Source of the DNA: Streptomycetaceae bacterium
GTDB taxonomy: Bacteria > Actinomycetota > Actinomycetes > Nanopelagicales > Nanopelagicaceae
DNA length: 64,000 bases
NCBI GenBank assembly: GCA_027490815.1
Contig: JAIXXJ010000019.1
Span: 124,001-188,000 of the forward strand
Reading direction: 5' to 3'
Shown here: positions 9,438-19,010 of the stretch, piece after piece
Layout: each line of letters starts with the position of its first letter
Numbering within the stretch: position 1 is the first letter of the stretch
Made by a program: the position numbers and the translations under genes
Notes under the pieces: model-generated
Databases searched by the model: none
What the model saw: only the letters and a program-made list of their open reading frames with translations
Told to the model about the DNA's origin: nothing

Positions 9438-10805
9438 TTATCCGTGTGCGTGAAGCGGTTTGCCGGCAAGTGCCATATGAGCCTCACCCATAGCCTCTGA
9501 AAGTGTTGGATGTGCATGGATTAACGGTGCAACATCTTCTGCACGCGCTTCCCAGTTATAAATCAATTCTGCCTCAGCTAACAGTTCACCAACTCGCGCT
9601 CCAACCATGTGAACGCCTAGAAGAGGACCATTCTTTTGGGAAACCAATTTAATCGACCCTGAAGTATTTAGAATCTGCGCTTTTCCATTTCCTGCAAGGT
9701 CATAGGTTAGTTCTACAACATCATGGCCGCGTTTTTTCGCCTCCGCAGTTGTTAATCCAACAGATGCAACTTCAGGATCTGAGTAGGTCACGCGAGGGAT
9801 CCCGTCATAATTTATTGGATGAGGATTTAACCCCGCGATTTCCTCTGCAACTAAAATTCCTTCAGCAAATCCAACGTGTGCCAACTGCAATGTTGGGATC
9901 AAGTCACCAACTGCCCAGATACCTGGAATGTTTGTTCGGCACTTGTCATCGACTAGTACATAACCACGATCCATAGTTATGCCCTGTTCTTGGTAGCCAA
10001 TATTGTCTGAAACAGGCCCTCGACCCACTGCAACCATCAGCAGTTCGGCAGTTAATGATTTTCCATCTTCTAGCGTAACGGTTACATCTTTTTTGTTTTT
10101 TACTGCCGATGCAAACTTAACACCTAGCTCTAAATTAATTCCACGCTTGCGAAATGCTCGCTCAAGTTGCTTGCTGGAGGATTCATCCTCAAGTGCGATC
10201 AACCGCGGTAAACCTTCAACAATTGTCACTTCACTTCCAAATGATTTCCAGACTGATGCAAATTCGGAGCCAATGACACCGCCGCCAAGAACGATGACAC
10301 TTTTTGGAACGTAGTTCAATTTTGTTCCATGATCAGAAGTAATGATTCGTTCCCCATCAATTTCTAAACCAGGAAGAGTTTTTGCATATGAGCCGGTTGC
10401 CAAAACAATATTCTTTCCAGAGTATTTAACCCCAGCTACCTCAACGGTATCTTTTGAAACAAGTTTTCCATGACCTTCAACAAAAACTATGCCTCGTGAC
10501 TTAACTAGTCCGGATAAGCCTTTATACAGCTTATTAATTACGCCATCTTTGTAGGCGTTGACCCCATCCATATCCATGCCATTAAGCGTTGACTTAACGC
10601 CAAACTTTGCACCTTCGCGAGCGCCATCTGCTATCTCGGCAGAATGAAGCAGTGCCTTTGTTGGTATGCAACCGCGATGTAGACAGGTACCACCGACTTT
10701 GTCCGATTCGATTAATGCGACCTTAAGGCCAAGTTGTGCTCCTCTAAGTGCTGCGGCGTATCCGCCACTTCCACCACCAAGGATTACAAGATCGAATTGC
10801 GACAC
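9438..10805 (-). CDS. lpdA: dihydrolipoyl dehydrogenase (E3)
   Basis: Flavoprotein that reoxidises dihydrolipoyl groups with NAD+, shared by 2-oxoacid dehydrogenases and the glycine cleavage system. The 455 residues contain the FAD motif GGGSGGYAAA, the redox disulfide GGTCLHRGC (Cys41, Cys46), a second Rossmann motif GGGVIGSEFASVW, and the C-terminal His-Glu dyad region HAHPTLSE. Start is GTG 10805 with AAAGGAG 7 nt upstream. It is the first gene of the lpd-E2-SDR unit and has a 147-bp upstream region with an inverted repeat. Confidence 0.96.
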   Translation of the reverse strand: MSQFDLVILGGGSGGYAAALRGAQLGLKVALIESDKVGGTCLHRGCIPTKALLHSAEIADGAREGAKFGVKSTLNGMDMDGVNAYKDGVINKLYKGLSGLVKSRGIVFVEGHGKLVSKDTVEVAGVKYSGKNIVLATGSYAKTLPGLEIDGERIITSDHGTKLNYVPKSVIVLGGGVIGSEFASVWKSFGSEVTIVEGLPRLIALEDESSSKQLERAFRKRGINLELGVKFASAVKNKKDVTVTLEDGKSLTAELLMVAVGRGPVSDNIGYQEQGITMDRGYVLVDDKCRTNIPGIWAVGDLIPTLQLAHVGFAEGILVAEEIAGLNPHPINYDGIPRVTYSDPEVASVGLTTAEAKKRGHDVVELTYDLAGNGKAQILNTSGSIKLVSQKNGPLLGVHMVGARVGELLAEAELIYNWEARAEDVAPLIHAHPTLSEAMGEAHMALAGKPLHAHG

Positions 10806-10875
10806 AGACGACTCCTTTCAACAACTAAAAAATCTATCGGCTTCTCGTTTAGCAGATTCACTAGGGCCTATCTTG

Positions 10876-10907
10876 CCTCACATGGGGGCAAAGTTCACAA
10901 TGTGAGG
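10876..10907. promoter_or_regulatory. 8-bp inverted repeat upstream of lpd, possible operator
   Basis: CCTCACAT (10876-10883) and ATGTGAGG (10900-10907) form a perfect 8-bp inverted repeat with a 16-nt spacer, about 70 bp before the lpd start in the only sizeable intergenic region of the neighbourhood. The spacing suits a dimeric repressor or activator of the lpd-E2 operon. I do not recognise the binding protein. Confidence 0.4.
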
Positions 10908-10952
10908 GCAAGGCCCCCGGCCACAGAGTTTGCCAACGGCTATTGATGCTTT

Positions 10953-12443
10953 TTAACCCTGCTCAGCCAAAGTCACAAGTGTGCGAAAAGCGACTCCAGT
11001 GCCACCAACTGGCGTGTAGCCATGAGGCTTGCCTTCGTTATAGGCAGGTCCTGCAATATCTAGATGCAGCCATGGAAGTTCAGATGAGACAAAGTCCTTG
11101 AGGAACAATCCCGCAACTAACATTCCGCCCATTCGATCACCGATGTTTGCTAGATCTGCAACTGGTGAATCCAGTGATGCTCGGAGTTCTTCAGGTAATG
11201 GCATAGGCCAGAACTGCTCACCACTTATGGCAGCACTATTTAAAAATGCATCACAAAACTCTTGGTTATTTGTCATTACAGCACTCGTTCTTGTGCCCAA
11301 GGCAACTACTTGCGCACCCGTTAGAGTGGCAACATCAACAATTCCATCTAGTTTATTTTTAGTTGCCTGAGCCTTAACAAGTGCATCTGCTAGTACTAAT
11401 CGACCTTCTGCATCGGGATTTAGCACTTCGACAGTCTTTCCACCAAAGATAGTAATAATGTCACTTGGTCTAACGGCAGTATCACTTGGCATGTTCTCTG
11501 CCAATGGCGCCCACATTTCAATAGCAACAGGAAGTTTTAGTTGTGCAATGGCTAGCACCGCTGCGCAAACTGCTGCCGCACCACTCATGTCCGACTTCAT
11601 TGCTTCCATGCCTGCCGCCGGCTTTAGCGCTAATCCACCTGTATCAAAAGTAATTCCCTTACCAACGTAGGCGTATCTTTTTACAGATTTACCTTTAGGG
11701 GTATAGGAGACATGAAGAAGTCGTGGGGGATTTGCTGAACCTTGGCCTACTCCAATAATTCCACCGAAACCTTGGCTCTTTAAAGCTTTTTCGTCCCAGA
11801 TCTGAATCTTTAGACCTGATTTTGCGCCCCCAGCAGATTTCACTTCTGCTGCAATCTTTTTACAAAACGATTCAGGAGTTAAATGGCTCGGCGGCATGTT
11901 GATTAAATCTCGCACCAAGAATGCATATTGCCCAATTATTTCAGCCCGCGAAGCAGCCGACTTGCCCTGGGCATTGTTTGCCAATTTAGAGTAGATGGTT
12001 ATGTTTTTTATTGGCTCTTTGTGAGTAGTTTTTGTTGAACCTTTAAACGATGTGAAGTTATACGCACCAAGTGCGGCGCCTTCTGCAACGGCTGCTAACT
12101 CTGTGGTTTTTTTGGCTGGTAATGCAAAGGTTACAGAAGCATTTCCATGTAACTCGCGAGCGGCACTTCCAGCAGCTCTGCGCAGTGTTTCATGTGAATA
12201 CGATGGTGATTTTGCACCTAGACCTGTAAAGACCATGACTCTTACCAGAGTGCCCGGGATCTTAACTACTTCATCGGCTTTGCCTGTGGCACCCACATCG
12301 GTTAACTGGGCGATGATTTTTTTGGTATCGATAACCATGTCACCGGATTCAATGGCCAAACCGCCCTTTGAATTAGTCGAGGCCAAACCAAGTACCAATA
12401 CTTCATCTTTGACGACGCCATCAGAAATTCTAATTTTGCTCAT
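10953..12443 (-). CDS. pepA: leucyl aminopeptidase, M17 family
   Basis: Cytosolic metallo-aminopeptidase of 496 residues that releases N-terminal residues during peptide turnover. The M17 signature is NPDAEGRLVLADAL, and the metal/bicarbonate site is visible around GKGITFDTGG and KSDMSGAA. The frame is open to 12497, but that would run into divergent gcvT. ATG 12443 yields the expected beginning MSKIRISDG and is preceded by a TAGGCT -10 element 7 nt away, predicting a leaderless transcript. Its place beside gcvT and the E2 gene is the same in mycobacteria (pepB). Confidence 0.94.
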   Translation of the reverse strand: MSKIRISDGVVKDEVLVLGLASTNSKGGLAIESGDMVIDTKKIIAQLTDVGATGKADEVVKIPGTLVRVMVFTGLGAKSPSYSHETLRRAAGSAARELHGNASVTFALPAKKTTELAAVAEGAALGAYNFTSFKGSTKTTHKEPIKNITIYSKLANNAQGKSAASRAEIIGQYAFLVRDLINMPPSHLTPESFCKKIAAEVKSAGGAKSGLKIQIWDEKALKSQGFGGIIGVGQGSANPPRLLHVSYTPKGKSVKRYAYVGKGITFDTGGLALKPAAGMEAMKSDMSGAAAVCAAVLAIAQLKLPVAIEMWAPLAENMPSDTAVRPSDIITIFGGKTVEVLNPDAEGRLVLADALVKAQATKNKLDGIVDVATLTGAQVVALGTRTSAVMTNNQEFCDAFLNSAAISGEQFWPMPLPEELRASLDSPVADLANIGDRMGGMLVAGLFLKDFVSSELPWLHLDIAGPAYNEGKPHGYTPVGGTGVAFRTLVTLAEQG

Positions 12444-12481
12444 ATAAGCAAGCCTATTAGAACTCTTGGTAGGTTTGCACA
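12444..12481. promoter_or_regulatory. compact divergent promoter pair of pepA and gcvT
   Basis: The 38-bp gap holds two TANNNT -10 elements. On the minus strand TAGGCT (12456-12451) ends 7 nt before pepA; on the plus strand TAGGTT (12470-12475) ends 6 nt before gcvT. Both predict leaderless mRNAs that diverge from within 40 bp. There is no space for a riboswitch ahead of gcvT. Confidence 0.5.
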
Positions 12482-13570
12482 ATGAACACTTCGCCACTAA
12501 ACGATAAACATCTGGCCCTTAAGGCCAAGATGTCAGATTTTGGTGGCTGGATGATGCCTATCGAATATCCAGGCACTGGTGTCCTGATCGAACACGCAGC
12601 AGTTCGTGAGCGAGTGGGTATCTTTGATGTCTCACACCTCGGGAAAGCCTCTGTTGCAGGTCCTGGAGCTTTAGATTTTCTGAACACAATTTTTACCAAC
12701 GATTTGAATAAAATCGGCGAGGGATCTGCGCAGTACACACTTTTGTGCAATGAAAATGGTGGGGTAGTCGATGACTTGATTGTCTATCGAAAAAGTGACA
12801 GTGAATTCTTTTTAGTTCCCAACGCTTCAAATACAACAGAAGTCGTAAGGATTCTTCAAGAAAAGGCACCAAGTGCGATCAAGGTAGAAAATTTGCATAC
12901 GCAATACGCCGTGATTGCACTTCAGGGTCCGCAAGCTCCAAAAGTTTTAGAAAAACTCGGAGTGACGGCAGATATTGAATACATGGCTTTTACCCACTCA
13001 AAAATCAGTGGCGCCGAGGTAATCATTTGCCGGACTGGATACACAGGTGAGATGGGATTTGAGATTTTGCCAAAGGTTGGAGATTCTTCTGCAGTGTGGG
13101 ATCACTTGGTCGATGCAATCAAAGAGTTTGACGGCGCAGTCTGTGGGTTAGGAGCCAGAGACACACTGAGAACTGAGATGGGCTATCCACTACATGGACA
13201 CGAACTTTCATTAGAGATTTCACCCTTGGAAGCAAACACATCATGGGCAGTGGGTTGGGATAAAGCGGAGTTCGCGGGTTCAAAGGTTTTGAAAAATCAA
13301 AAGATGGCCGGCCTAAAACGCAGAAGTATGGCCTTGAAATCTTTAGATAAGAATATCCCGCGAGCAGGTATGGTTGTGAAAAATGTTGAAGGTGAAATAG
13401 TTGGAGAAGTTACAAGTGGCACCTTCTCACCATCACTTAAAGTCGGGATTGCCCTAGCTCAAGTGAGCGCAGAGATTAAAGCAGGTGACAAGTTAGTTAT
13501 CGATGTTCGGGGTAGACAAGGAAGTGTTGAGGTAGTAAAACTTCCTTTTGTTACTTCACATGTTCGTTGA
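12482..13570 (+). CDS. gcvT: glycine cleavage system aminomethyltransferase (T protein)
   Basis: Tetrahydrofolate-dependent T protein, which takes the aminomethyl group from lipoyl-GcvH to give methylenetetrahydrofolate and ammonia. The 362 residues have family length, with FGGWMMPIEY near the N-terminus, FDVSHLGK, the CGLGARDTLRTEMGYPLHG folate-site block and the C-terminal barrel domain. The other subunits (gcvH, gcvP) are not in this window, but the E3 it depends on is encoded nearby. It begins at ATG 12482 with a likely leaderless start. It ends 26 bp before a convergent gene with no evident terminator. Confidence 0.95.
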   Translation: MNTSPLNDKHLALKAKMSDFGGWMMPIEYPGTGVLIEHAAVRERVGIFDVSHLGKASVAGPGALDFLNTIFTNDLNKIGEGSAQYTLLCNENGGVVDDLIVYRKSDSEFFLVPNASNTTEVVRILQEKAPSAIKVENLHTQYAVIALQGPQAPKVLEKLGVTADIEYMAFTHSKISGAEVIICRTGYTGEMGFEILPKVGDSSAVWDHLVDAIKEFDGAVCGLGARDTLRTEMGYPLHGHELSLEISPLEANTSWAVGWDKAEFAGSKVLKNQKMAGLKRRSMALKSLDKNIPRAGMVVKNVEGEIVGEVTSGTFSPSLKVGIALAQVSAEIKAGDKLVIDVRGRQGSVEVVKLPFVTSHVR

Positions 13571-13596
13571 GATTGAGCTCTTGTTCCCGTCAACTT

Positions 13597-14136
13597 CTAT
13601 TTAATACTCTCGCCAACTTTTACTGTTGGATGGGGGGCGCGAAGCCGTCTCATCTGTGTCGATCGTAGCCAGGCATACATACCTAATCCCTTAGTAGGGG
13701 TGTCAGGGAATTTCTCTTCAACGATTCGGCGAATTCGTCGCGCGAGGAAGAATCCATCTATGACTGCAAAAAGTAGAACGCCATACATAAGAGCGATTGC
13801 GGCAATCTGAATTGCGGCCACAGGGATTAATGTCAAAATAAGAACAAGAAAAATTATTGGTAGAAAATATTCGCCTGTAGATCGTCTGGAATCAACATAA
13901 TTGCGAACAAATCTGCGTACTGGTCCGCGATCTCGAATAGGAAGTGCTGAATCCTCTCCACGCAGATATGCAGCTCGTTGAACTAAACGATTTTGTTTTG
14001 CCAGAGCTTTAGCTGCCTTTTTTTGCTCTTTACCGACGATTGGTGAGAGAGATGATTTCTTTCTTTTGGACTCTGATTCCTTGCGCTTTGGAGTGGCGCG
14101 ACCCTTGCCCGTGTTATCTAGTCCTTGAGGTGTCAT
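13597..14136 (-). CDS. DUF3043 family membrane protein
   Basis: A 179-residue actinobacterial protein of unknown function. The first 65 or so residues are very basic and Ser/Lys-rich (TPKRKESESKRKKS) and probably disordered. Two adjacent hydrophobic segments around residues 95-130 form a membrane hairpin, followed by a basic tail with RRIRRIVEEKFP. This is the DUF3043 layout. The gene is divergent from erpA, as in mycobacteria. TACAAT ends 6 nt before the ATG, a near-ideal -10 element for a leaderless message. Confidence 0.82.
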   Translation of the reverse strand: MTPQGLDNTGKGRATPKRKESESKRKKSSLSPIVGKEQKKAAKALAKQNRLVQRAAYLRGEDSALPIRDRGPVRRFVRNYVDSRRSTGEYFLPIIFLVLILTLIPVAAIQIAAIALMYGVLLFAVIDGFFLARRIRRIVEEKFPDTPTKGLGMYAWLRSTQMRRLRAPHPTVKVGESIK

Positions 14137-14148
14137 GGGTGAATTGTA
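14137..14148 (-). promoter_or_regulatory. leaderless promoter of the DUF3043 gene
   Basis: Minus strand TACAAT (14148-14143) is followed by 6 nt and the ATG. It differs from TATAAT at one position and no ribosome-binding site fits in between. Confidence 0.55.
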
Positions 14149-14250
14149 GAGGTCTGATCGGCTAGGTTAAACTCGCCGAGCAAGGATGCTGGGAGTAGTA
14201 TTAAGGGTAGAACCACAGGCAACTGGGATTTTTAGTTAAGGGGAGTAATC

Positions 14251-14598
14251 ATGACAACTGAATCAACAACGACTACCGGTATTTTGTTAACCGATGTTGC
14301 CGCGACGAAGGTCTCAGCTCTACTTGCACAAGAAGGTCGAGATGATTTGAATCTTCGAGTCGCAGTCCAGCCAGGCGGATGCTCAGGGTTGAAATACCAG
14401 TTGTATTTTGATGATCGAAACATGGATGGTGACATCGTTCGAGAATTCGGCGCAGTAAAGGTTATAACTGACAAAATGAGCGACCCTTATCTTTCAGGTG
14501 CCACAATAGATTTCGTCGATACGATTGAAAAGCAGGGATTTACGATTGATAATCCAAATGCGGCCGGTTCATGCGCATGCGGCGATTCTTTTAACTAA
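14251..14598 (+). CDS. erpA: iron-sulfur cluster insertion protein, HesB/IscA/ErpA family
   Basis: Small A-type Fe-S carrier of 115 residues that would hand clusters to apo-enzymes such as LipA or the Rieske protein. The three conserved cysteines are Cys44 (PGGCSGLKY), Cys108 and Cys110 (GSCACGDSF). Start ATG 14251 has AAGGGGAG 5 nt upstream, so unlike many neighbours this gene has a normal leader. It lies just before a kinase gene and the oxidase genes, the same order as in mycobacteria. The name erpA follows that synteny; IscA-like naming would be equally defensible from sequence alone. Confidence 0.92.
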   Translation: MTTESTTTTGILLTDVAATKVSALLAQEGRDDLNLRVAVQPGGCSGLKYQLYFDDRNMDGDIVREFGAVKVITDKMSDPYLSGATIDFVDTIEKQGFTIDNPNAAGSCACGDSFN

Positions 14599-14614
14599 AA
14601 AAACTTATTACACA

Positions 14615-14626
14615 TAGGATCCCAAC
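14615..14626 (+). promoter_or_regulatory. leaderless promoter of the PfkB kinase gene
   Basis: TAGGAT (14615-14620), then a 6-nt gap to ATG 14627; no Shine-Dalgarno sequence. Confidence 0.5.
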
Positions 14627-15601
14627 ATGAAAATCGGTGTTGCGGGCTCTGTTGGTGTTGACCATTTAATGGTGTTTTCCGGAAAGTTTACCGATTCACT
14701 CGTTGAAGGATCTTTGGAGAAAGTCTCTCTGTCTTTTCTTGTCGACAGCATGGATGTTCGCCGTGGGGGATGTGCTGCCAACATAGCCTTCGGAATGGGT
14801 GTTCTTGGGCTAGAGCCAATTCTTATAGCAGCGGTTGGAAAAGACTGGGCAGATTATGACTCGTGGTTAACTCGCCATGGTGTTGACACCTCGCACGTTC
14901 ATATTTCAACAACGCTTCACACAGCTCACTTTGTGGTGACAACTGATCAGAGTTTGAATCAAATTGCTTCCTTTTTTCCAGGTGCAATGAGTGAGGCAAG
15001 AAATATTGAGCTTTCACCGATTATGGAAAAAGTTGGACGCCTAGACATGATGGTCATCTCTCCTGATGATCCTACGGCGATGCTGAATTACTCCGATGTT
15101 TGTCGACAACTTTCAATTCCCTTTGCAGCCGATCCATCTCAACAAATGGCTCGCATGAATGGTGATGAGATTAAGGCGTTAATTGAAGGAGCGACATATC
15201 TGTTTCTTAACGAATATGAATTGGCGCTAGCAATCCAAAAAACAGGCTGGAGTAATCAAGAGATTCTCGAGCGAGTGAATTACCGGGTTGTCACTCTGGG
15301 TTCAAAGGGAGCTAAGGTTGAAAGTTCAAGCGGAGAGTTTGTCCAGGTTGGATGTCCTGCAGAAAAATCAAAGATAGATCCAACGGGCGTTGGAGACTCT
15401 TTCCGATCAGGTTTCATTGCTGGGCTTTCTTGGGGAGTTTCACATGAACGATGCGCGCAGTTAGGGGCGATGATTGCGACTTATGTCATCGAAACATTAG
15501 GTACCCAGGAATATAGATTTACCAAGCCCGAATTTGTAGACAGGTTTGCGGTCGCATACGGTCAAAGCGCCGCTGATGAAATAGCCCTGCACCTAAAATA
15601 A
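14627..15601 (+). CDS. PfkB-family carbohydrate/nucleoside kinase
   Basis: A 324-residue ribokinase-fold kinase. The N-terminal RRGGCAANIAFGMGVLG matches the PfkB substrate/lid region, and DPTGVGDSFRSGF is the C-terminal signature with the catalytic Asp and anion hole. Its position between erpA and ctaC is that of the mycobacterial adenosine kinase (AdoK), so adenosine is a plausible substrate, but this is inferred from synteny. A TAGGAT -10 element ends 6 nt before the ATG. Confidence 0.87.
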   Translation: MKIGVAGSVGVDHLMVFSGKFTDSLVEGSLEKVSLSFLVDSMDVRRGGCAANIAFGMGVLGLEPILIAAVGKDWADYDSWLTRHGVDTSHVHISTTLHTAHFVVTTDQSLNQIASFFPGAMSEARNIELSPIMEKVGRLDMMVISPDDPTAMLNYSDVCRQLSIPFAADPSQQMARMNGDEIKALIEGATYLFLNEYELALAIQKTGWSNQEILERVNYRVVTLGSKGAKVESSSGEFVQVGCPAEKSKIDPTGVGDSFRSGFIAGLSWGVSHERCAQLGAMIATYVIETLGTQEYRFTKPEFVDRFAVAYGQSAADEIALHLK

Positions 15602-15690
15602 CCCTTCAAGGCAGATGGCTCGATCTGGGTGTGAGGAGTGCCACCACTTACCGGCCATGGACTCATGCAACGCTAGCGCCAAATACAAAC

Positions 15691-15703
15691 TATCCTTAGC
15701 CCT
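15691..15703 (+). promoter_or_regulatory. leaderless promoter of ctaC
   Basis: TATCCT (15691-15696) ends 7 nt before the ctaC ATG. The 102-bp gap between the kinase gene and ctaC contains nothing else I recognise. Confidence 0.5.
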
Positions 15704-16456
15704 ATGCGATTGAGCCCTTTCACAAAGCGCCTAAGAGGGCTTTTCTTAGTGGTGCCAATACTTTTTCTGACCGGATGTTCGCAAGTCTCAGGATTGGGAT
15801 TTGAAGAGGGTATTACAAGCGTTAACGATCAATCTCTGTCTTTGTGGCAGGGTGCATGGATCGCCGGTGGAGTTGTTGGAGTCATCACTCTGATTTTGAT
15901 TTTATGGCCGGCAGTTTTTCACCGTGGAAAAAAAATTGGTCCTGAATTTCCGAAGCAAACCCAGTACAACATTCCTGTCGAGCTTGCTTACACAATCATT
16001 CCATTCATTATTGTTGCGGTTTTGTTTTACTACACCGTTCAGAAACAAAATGTTATTACAGAAAAAACTGACACATATGCCCACGAAATCATTGTCGAGG
16101 GATTCCAATGGTCGTGGCAGTTTGCCTATCCTGAGGCCGGACCTGATGCAGTTGTAACGGGAACTCCGGGACAACCTCCAACATTGGTAGTTCCAGTGGG
16201 CCAGCGTGTACGATACACATTAACGGCAAATGATGTTGTGCATGGATTTTGGATCCCAGCCTTCATGATTCAGATGCAGAACTTACCCGGAGTAACTAAC
16301 CATCTAGAGTTCACGGCAAATAAGGTCGGTGAATATCCAGGTAGATGTAACATCTTATGCGGGCGCAATCACTCGCTCATGTTATTTAAGGTCAAGGTAG
16401 TAACACTTGCCGAATACAACGCTTATCTAGAGACAATCAAGGGGAGCCAAGCATGA
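15704..16456 (+). CDS. ctaC: cytochrome c oxidase subunit II (aa3 type)
   Basis: Carries the CuA centre that passes electrons from the bc1 complex to subunit I. The 250 residues start with a lipoprotein signal (lipobox LTGC, Cys25), followed by two membrane helices and an extracytoplasmic cupredoxin domain. The CuA ligands are in [12 protein letters not shown]: Cys215, Cys219, His223, Met226; a further His is in VVHGFWIP. A lipidated subunit II is usual in Actinobacteria. The stop overlaps the ctaD ATG by 4 bp, so the two are translationally coupled. Confidence 0.97.
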   Translation: MRLSPFTKRLRGLFLVVPILFLTGCSQVSGLGFEEGITSVNDQSLSLWQGAWIAGGVVGVITLILILWPAVFHRGKKIGPEFPKQTQYNIPVELAYTIIPFIIVAVLFYYTVQKQNVITEKTDTYAHEIIVEGFQWSWQFAYPEAGPDAVVTGTPGQPPTLVVPVGQRVRYTLTANDVVHGFWIPAFMIQMQNLPGVTNHLEFTANKVGEYPGRCNILCGRNHSLMLFKVKVVTLAEYNAYLETIKGSQA

Positions 16457-18105
16457 CAACTTATGCCGAACGTCCAACGATTTCATCGGCGCCTCCAATG
16501 CAATCTCCTAAAGGGAAATCTTTTGTAAAGTGGATTACTTCTACCGATCACAAGACAATCGGTTACTTGTATCTGTTTACTTCTTTCGCTTGGTTTTTAA
16601 TCGGAGGTATTTTGGCACTTGCCCTGCGCGCCGAGCTTGCCCGTCCGGGTATGCAGTTTTTGAGTAATGAGCAGTACAACCAGATCTTTACTATGCACGG
16701 AACCATCATGTTGTTGATGTTTGCTACGCCGCTTTTCGTCGGCTTTGCAAATGTCATCATGCCACTTCAGATCGGCGCAGCTGACGTAGCCTTTCCTCGT
16801 CTAAACATGCTTTCGTACTGGTTGTACTTGTTTGGTTCATTGATGGCTTTCGGTGGCTTCTTATCACCTGGGGGAGCAGCTTCATTTGGTTGGACTGTCT
16901 ATGCACCTTTATCAAATGCAACGTATTCACCAGGGATCGGTTCTGATCTTTGGCTTATAGGACTTGCAATCAGCGGTGTTGGAACAATTCTTGGTGGCGT
17001 TAACTTCATTACAACAATTTTCACAATGCGTGCTCCTGGAATGACAATGTTCCGTATGTCTATTTTCTCGTGGAACGTGCTTTTGACGGCAATTCTTGTC
17101 TTGCTTGCATTCCCACCATTAGCGGCAGCATTACTTGGTCTAGAGGCCGATCGATTGTATGGAACTAACCTGTTTAATCCAGAAAATGGTGGGGTTATGT
17201 TGTTCCAGCATCTTTTCTGGTTCTTTGGTCACCCTGAAGTTTATATTTTGGCCCTTCCATTCTTCGGCATAGTCACTGAGATCTTGCCTGTCTTTAGTCG
17301 TAAACCAATATTTGGTTATAAAGGTTTGATTGCTGCAACTATTGCAATCGCTGCATTATCGGTATCTGTTTGGGCCCACCACATGTTTGCAAGTGGACAG
17401 GTACTTCTTCCATTCTTCTCGTTTATGACGTTTCTTATCGGTGTGCCAACTGGTGTTAAGTTCTTCAACTGGATCGGAACTATGTGGCGAGGCCACGTTA
17501 CATTTGAAACGCCAATGTTGTGGGTAATGGGCTTCTTAGTAACCTTCTTATTTGGTGGAATTACCGGAATCATCTTGGCTTCACCACCACTAGATTTCGC
17601 AGTATCTGCTAGTTACTTCGTTGTTGCTCACTTCCATTATGTTCTCTTTGGAACAGTGGTGTTTGCTATGTTTGCCGGCTTTTACTTCTGGTGGCCTAAA
17701 TTTACTGGTCGTATGCTCAATGAAACTCTGGGAAAGATCCATTTCTGGACTCTGTTCGTCGGGTTTCACTTAACTTTCCTTATTCAGCACTGGCTTGGAA
17801 TTAAGGGATTCCCACGACGCTACGCTGATTACTTAGCTACCGACGGCTTTACATTCATGAACACTGTTTCAACAATTGGTTCCTTCTTGTTGGCTCTTTC
17901 AATGATTCCATTTGCGATCAACATTTGGATCACTCGAAATGCGCCTTTAGTGCAAGTCGATGACCCTTGGGGCTATGGCTCTTCACTTGAGTGGGCCACA
18001 TCTTGTCCGCCACCACGTCACAACTTCCTGACCATGCCTAGAATTTCAAGTGAGCGTCCAGCCTTTGACCTTCATCATCCGCACATAAAGACAGAAGGGC
18101 ACTGA
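16453..18105 (+). CDS. ctaD: cytochrome c oxidase subunit I
   Basis: Haem-copper oxidase catalytic subunit, 550 residues with about twelve membrane helices. Visible landmarks are TMHGTIMLL (low-spin haem a ligand), [18 protein letters not shown] (CuB histidine cross-linked to tyrosine), WAHHMF (the two further CuB ligands) and [10 protein letters not shown] (haem a3 and haem a ligands). The C-terminal tail after [10 protein letters not shown]-type sequence (here [13 protein letters not shown]) is the actinobacterial/proteobacterial form. Together with ctaC, ctaE, ctaF and the qcr genes it forms the bcc-aa3 supercomplex. Confidence 0.98.
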   Translation: MTTYAERPTISSAPPMQSPKGKSFVKWITSTDHKTIGYLYLFTSFAWFLIGGILALALRAELARPGMQFLSNEQYNQIFTMHGTIMLLMFATPLFVGFANVIMPLQIGAADVAFPRLNMLSYWLYLFGSLMAFGGFLSPGGAASFGWTVYAPLSNATYSPGIGSDLWLIGLAISGVGTILGGVNFITTIFTMRAPGMTMFRMSIFSWNVLLTAILVLLAFPPLAAALLGLEADRLYGTNLFNPENGGVMLFQHLFWFFGHPEVYILALPFFGIVTEILPVFSRKPIFGYKGLIAATIAIAALSVSVWAHHMFASGQVLLPFFSFMTFLIGVPTGVKFFNWIGTMWRGHVTFETPMLWVMGFLVTFLFGGITGIILASPPLDFAVSASYFVVAHFHYVLFGTVVFAMFAGFYFWWPKFTGRMLNETLGKIHFWTLFVGFHLTFLIQHWLGIKGFPRRYADYLATDGFTFMNTVSTIGSFLLALSMIPFAINIWITRNAPLVQVDDPWGYGSSLEWATSCPPPRHNFLTMPRISSERPAFDLHHPHIKTEGH

Positions 18106-18111
18106 TAAATC

Positions 18112-18510
18112 ATGAAGGCTTCATGGAAACTATTTGGCGGCCTTAGCGTCTTCTACTTTTTACTCACCGTTGTCTATTGGTATGTCGGCGGGGAAGAGGT
18201 TGGAATTGCCGGATTACTGCTATCTGGCTGTCTTGCAGGCATGGTTGGCTTCTATGTTTGGTTTACTCAAAAGCGAATCGGTGTAACTCTTCCAGAAGAT
18301 AACCTAACGGCTGAAATCGCAGATGGGGCAGGAGAACTTGGTTTCTATTCTCCTCATTCTTGGTGGCCACTTCCTGTAGCACTTGCTGCTTGCACAATGG
18401 GCCTTGGATTAATTATTGGCTGGTGGCTTGCACTCATTGGTCTCGGAGCTTTAGTGATCTCTGTAATTGGAATGGTTACAGAGTATGAAAAGCCACTTAC
18501 ATCTCACTAA
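18112..18510 (+). CDS. ctaF: cytochrome c oxidase subunit IV, actinobacterial (CtaF)
   Basis: Small accessory subunit of the actinobacterial aa3 oxidase: 132 residues with four hydrophobic helices in two pairs, separated by a polar stretch (LPEDNLTAEIADGAGELG), then the family block FYSPHSWWPLP. It lies 6 bp after ctaD. Found only in the actinobacterial supercomplex; its role is structural as far as known. Confidence 0.93.
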   Translation: MKASWKLFGGLSVFYFLLTVVYWYVGGEEVGIAGLLLSGCLAGMVGFYVWFTQKRIGVTLPEDNLTAEIADGAGELGFYSPHSWWPLPVALAACTMGLGLIIGWWLALIGLGALVISVIGMVTEYEKPLTSH

Positions 18511-18529
18511 CCAGTAAGGCTTCTTTGTC

Positions 18530-19003
18530 ATGAGTGATATTCGAGCCCAGATTCTCTCCACAGAACATCCATTCAAAACTGCGGCGAGAATTACTATAGA
18601 GGCAACACCTGCAAAGATTTTCGATTTACTTTCAAATCCACGAGCCCACCATCAATTCGATGGGTCGGGAACGGTAATGAATGCAGTATCGGGCCCTGAA
18701 CGTTTGTTTCTTGGGGCAACCTTTTCTATGTCGATGAAAGTTAAAGTGCCGTATCGGATAAAGAACACCGTTGTCGCCTTTGAAGAGAGCAAAAAGATTT
18801 CATGGTGTCATCTAATGAAATGGACTTGGACGTATGAACTTCAAGATCTAGGCAACGGCGCTACACAAGTAACGGAGTCTTTCGATGCCAGCAATATTCC
18901 GGCATTTGCAACATGGTGGCTTAAGAAAACAGGTGCGATGGCACATAACCCAAAATGGATGGCGAAATCACTCGTTTCTCTCAAGAGAATAAGCGAATCG
19001 TAA
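18530..19003 (+). CDS. SRPBCC (START-like) domain protein
   Basis: A 157-residue soluble protein made of one SRPBCC/polyketide-cyclase-like domain: ARITIEATPAKIFDLLSNP at the N-terminus, a central beta-sheet, and the closing long helix near the C-terminus. Such domains bind small hydrophobic ligands; no ligand can be inferred. It is 19 bp downstream of ctaF, so probably in the oxidase transcript, but I know of no role in respiration. Its stop is 7 bp from the convergent qcrB stop. Confidence 0.8.
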   Translation: MSDIRAQILSTEHPFKTAARITIEATPAKIFDLLSNPRAHHQFDGSGTVMNAVSGPERLFLGATFSMSMKVKVPYRIKNTVVAFEESKKISWCHLMKWTWTYELQDLGNGATQVTESFDASNIPAFATWWLKKTGAMAHNPKWMAKSLVSLKRISES

Positions 19004-19010
19004 ATCGCGC

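Noticed and set aside
12444-12481. Glycine riboswitch upstream of gcvT
   Set aside because: Only 38 bp separate gcvT from divergent pepA and they contain two -10 boxes; no room for an aptamer.
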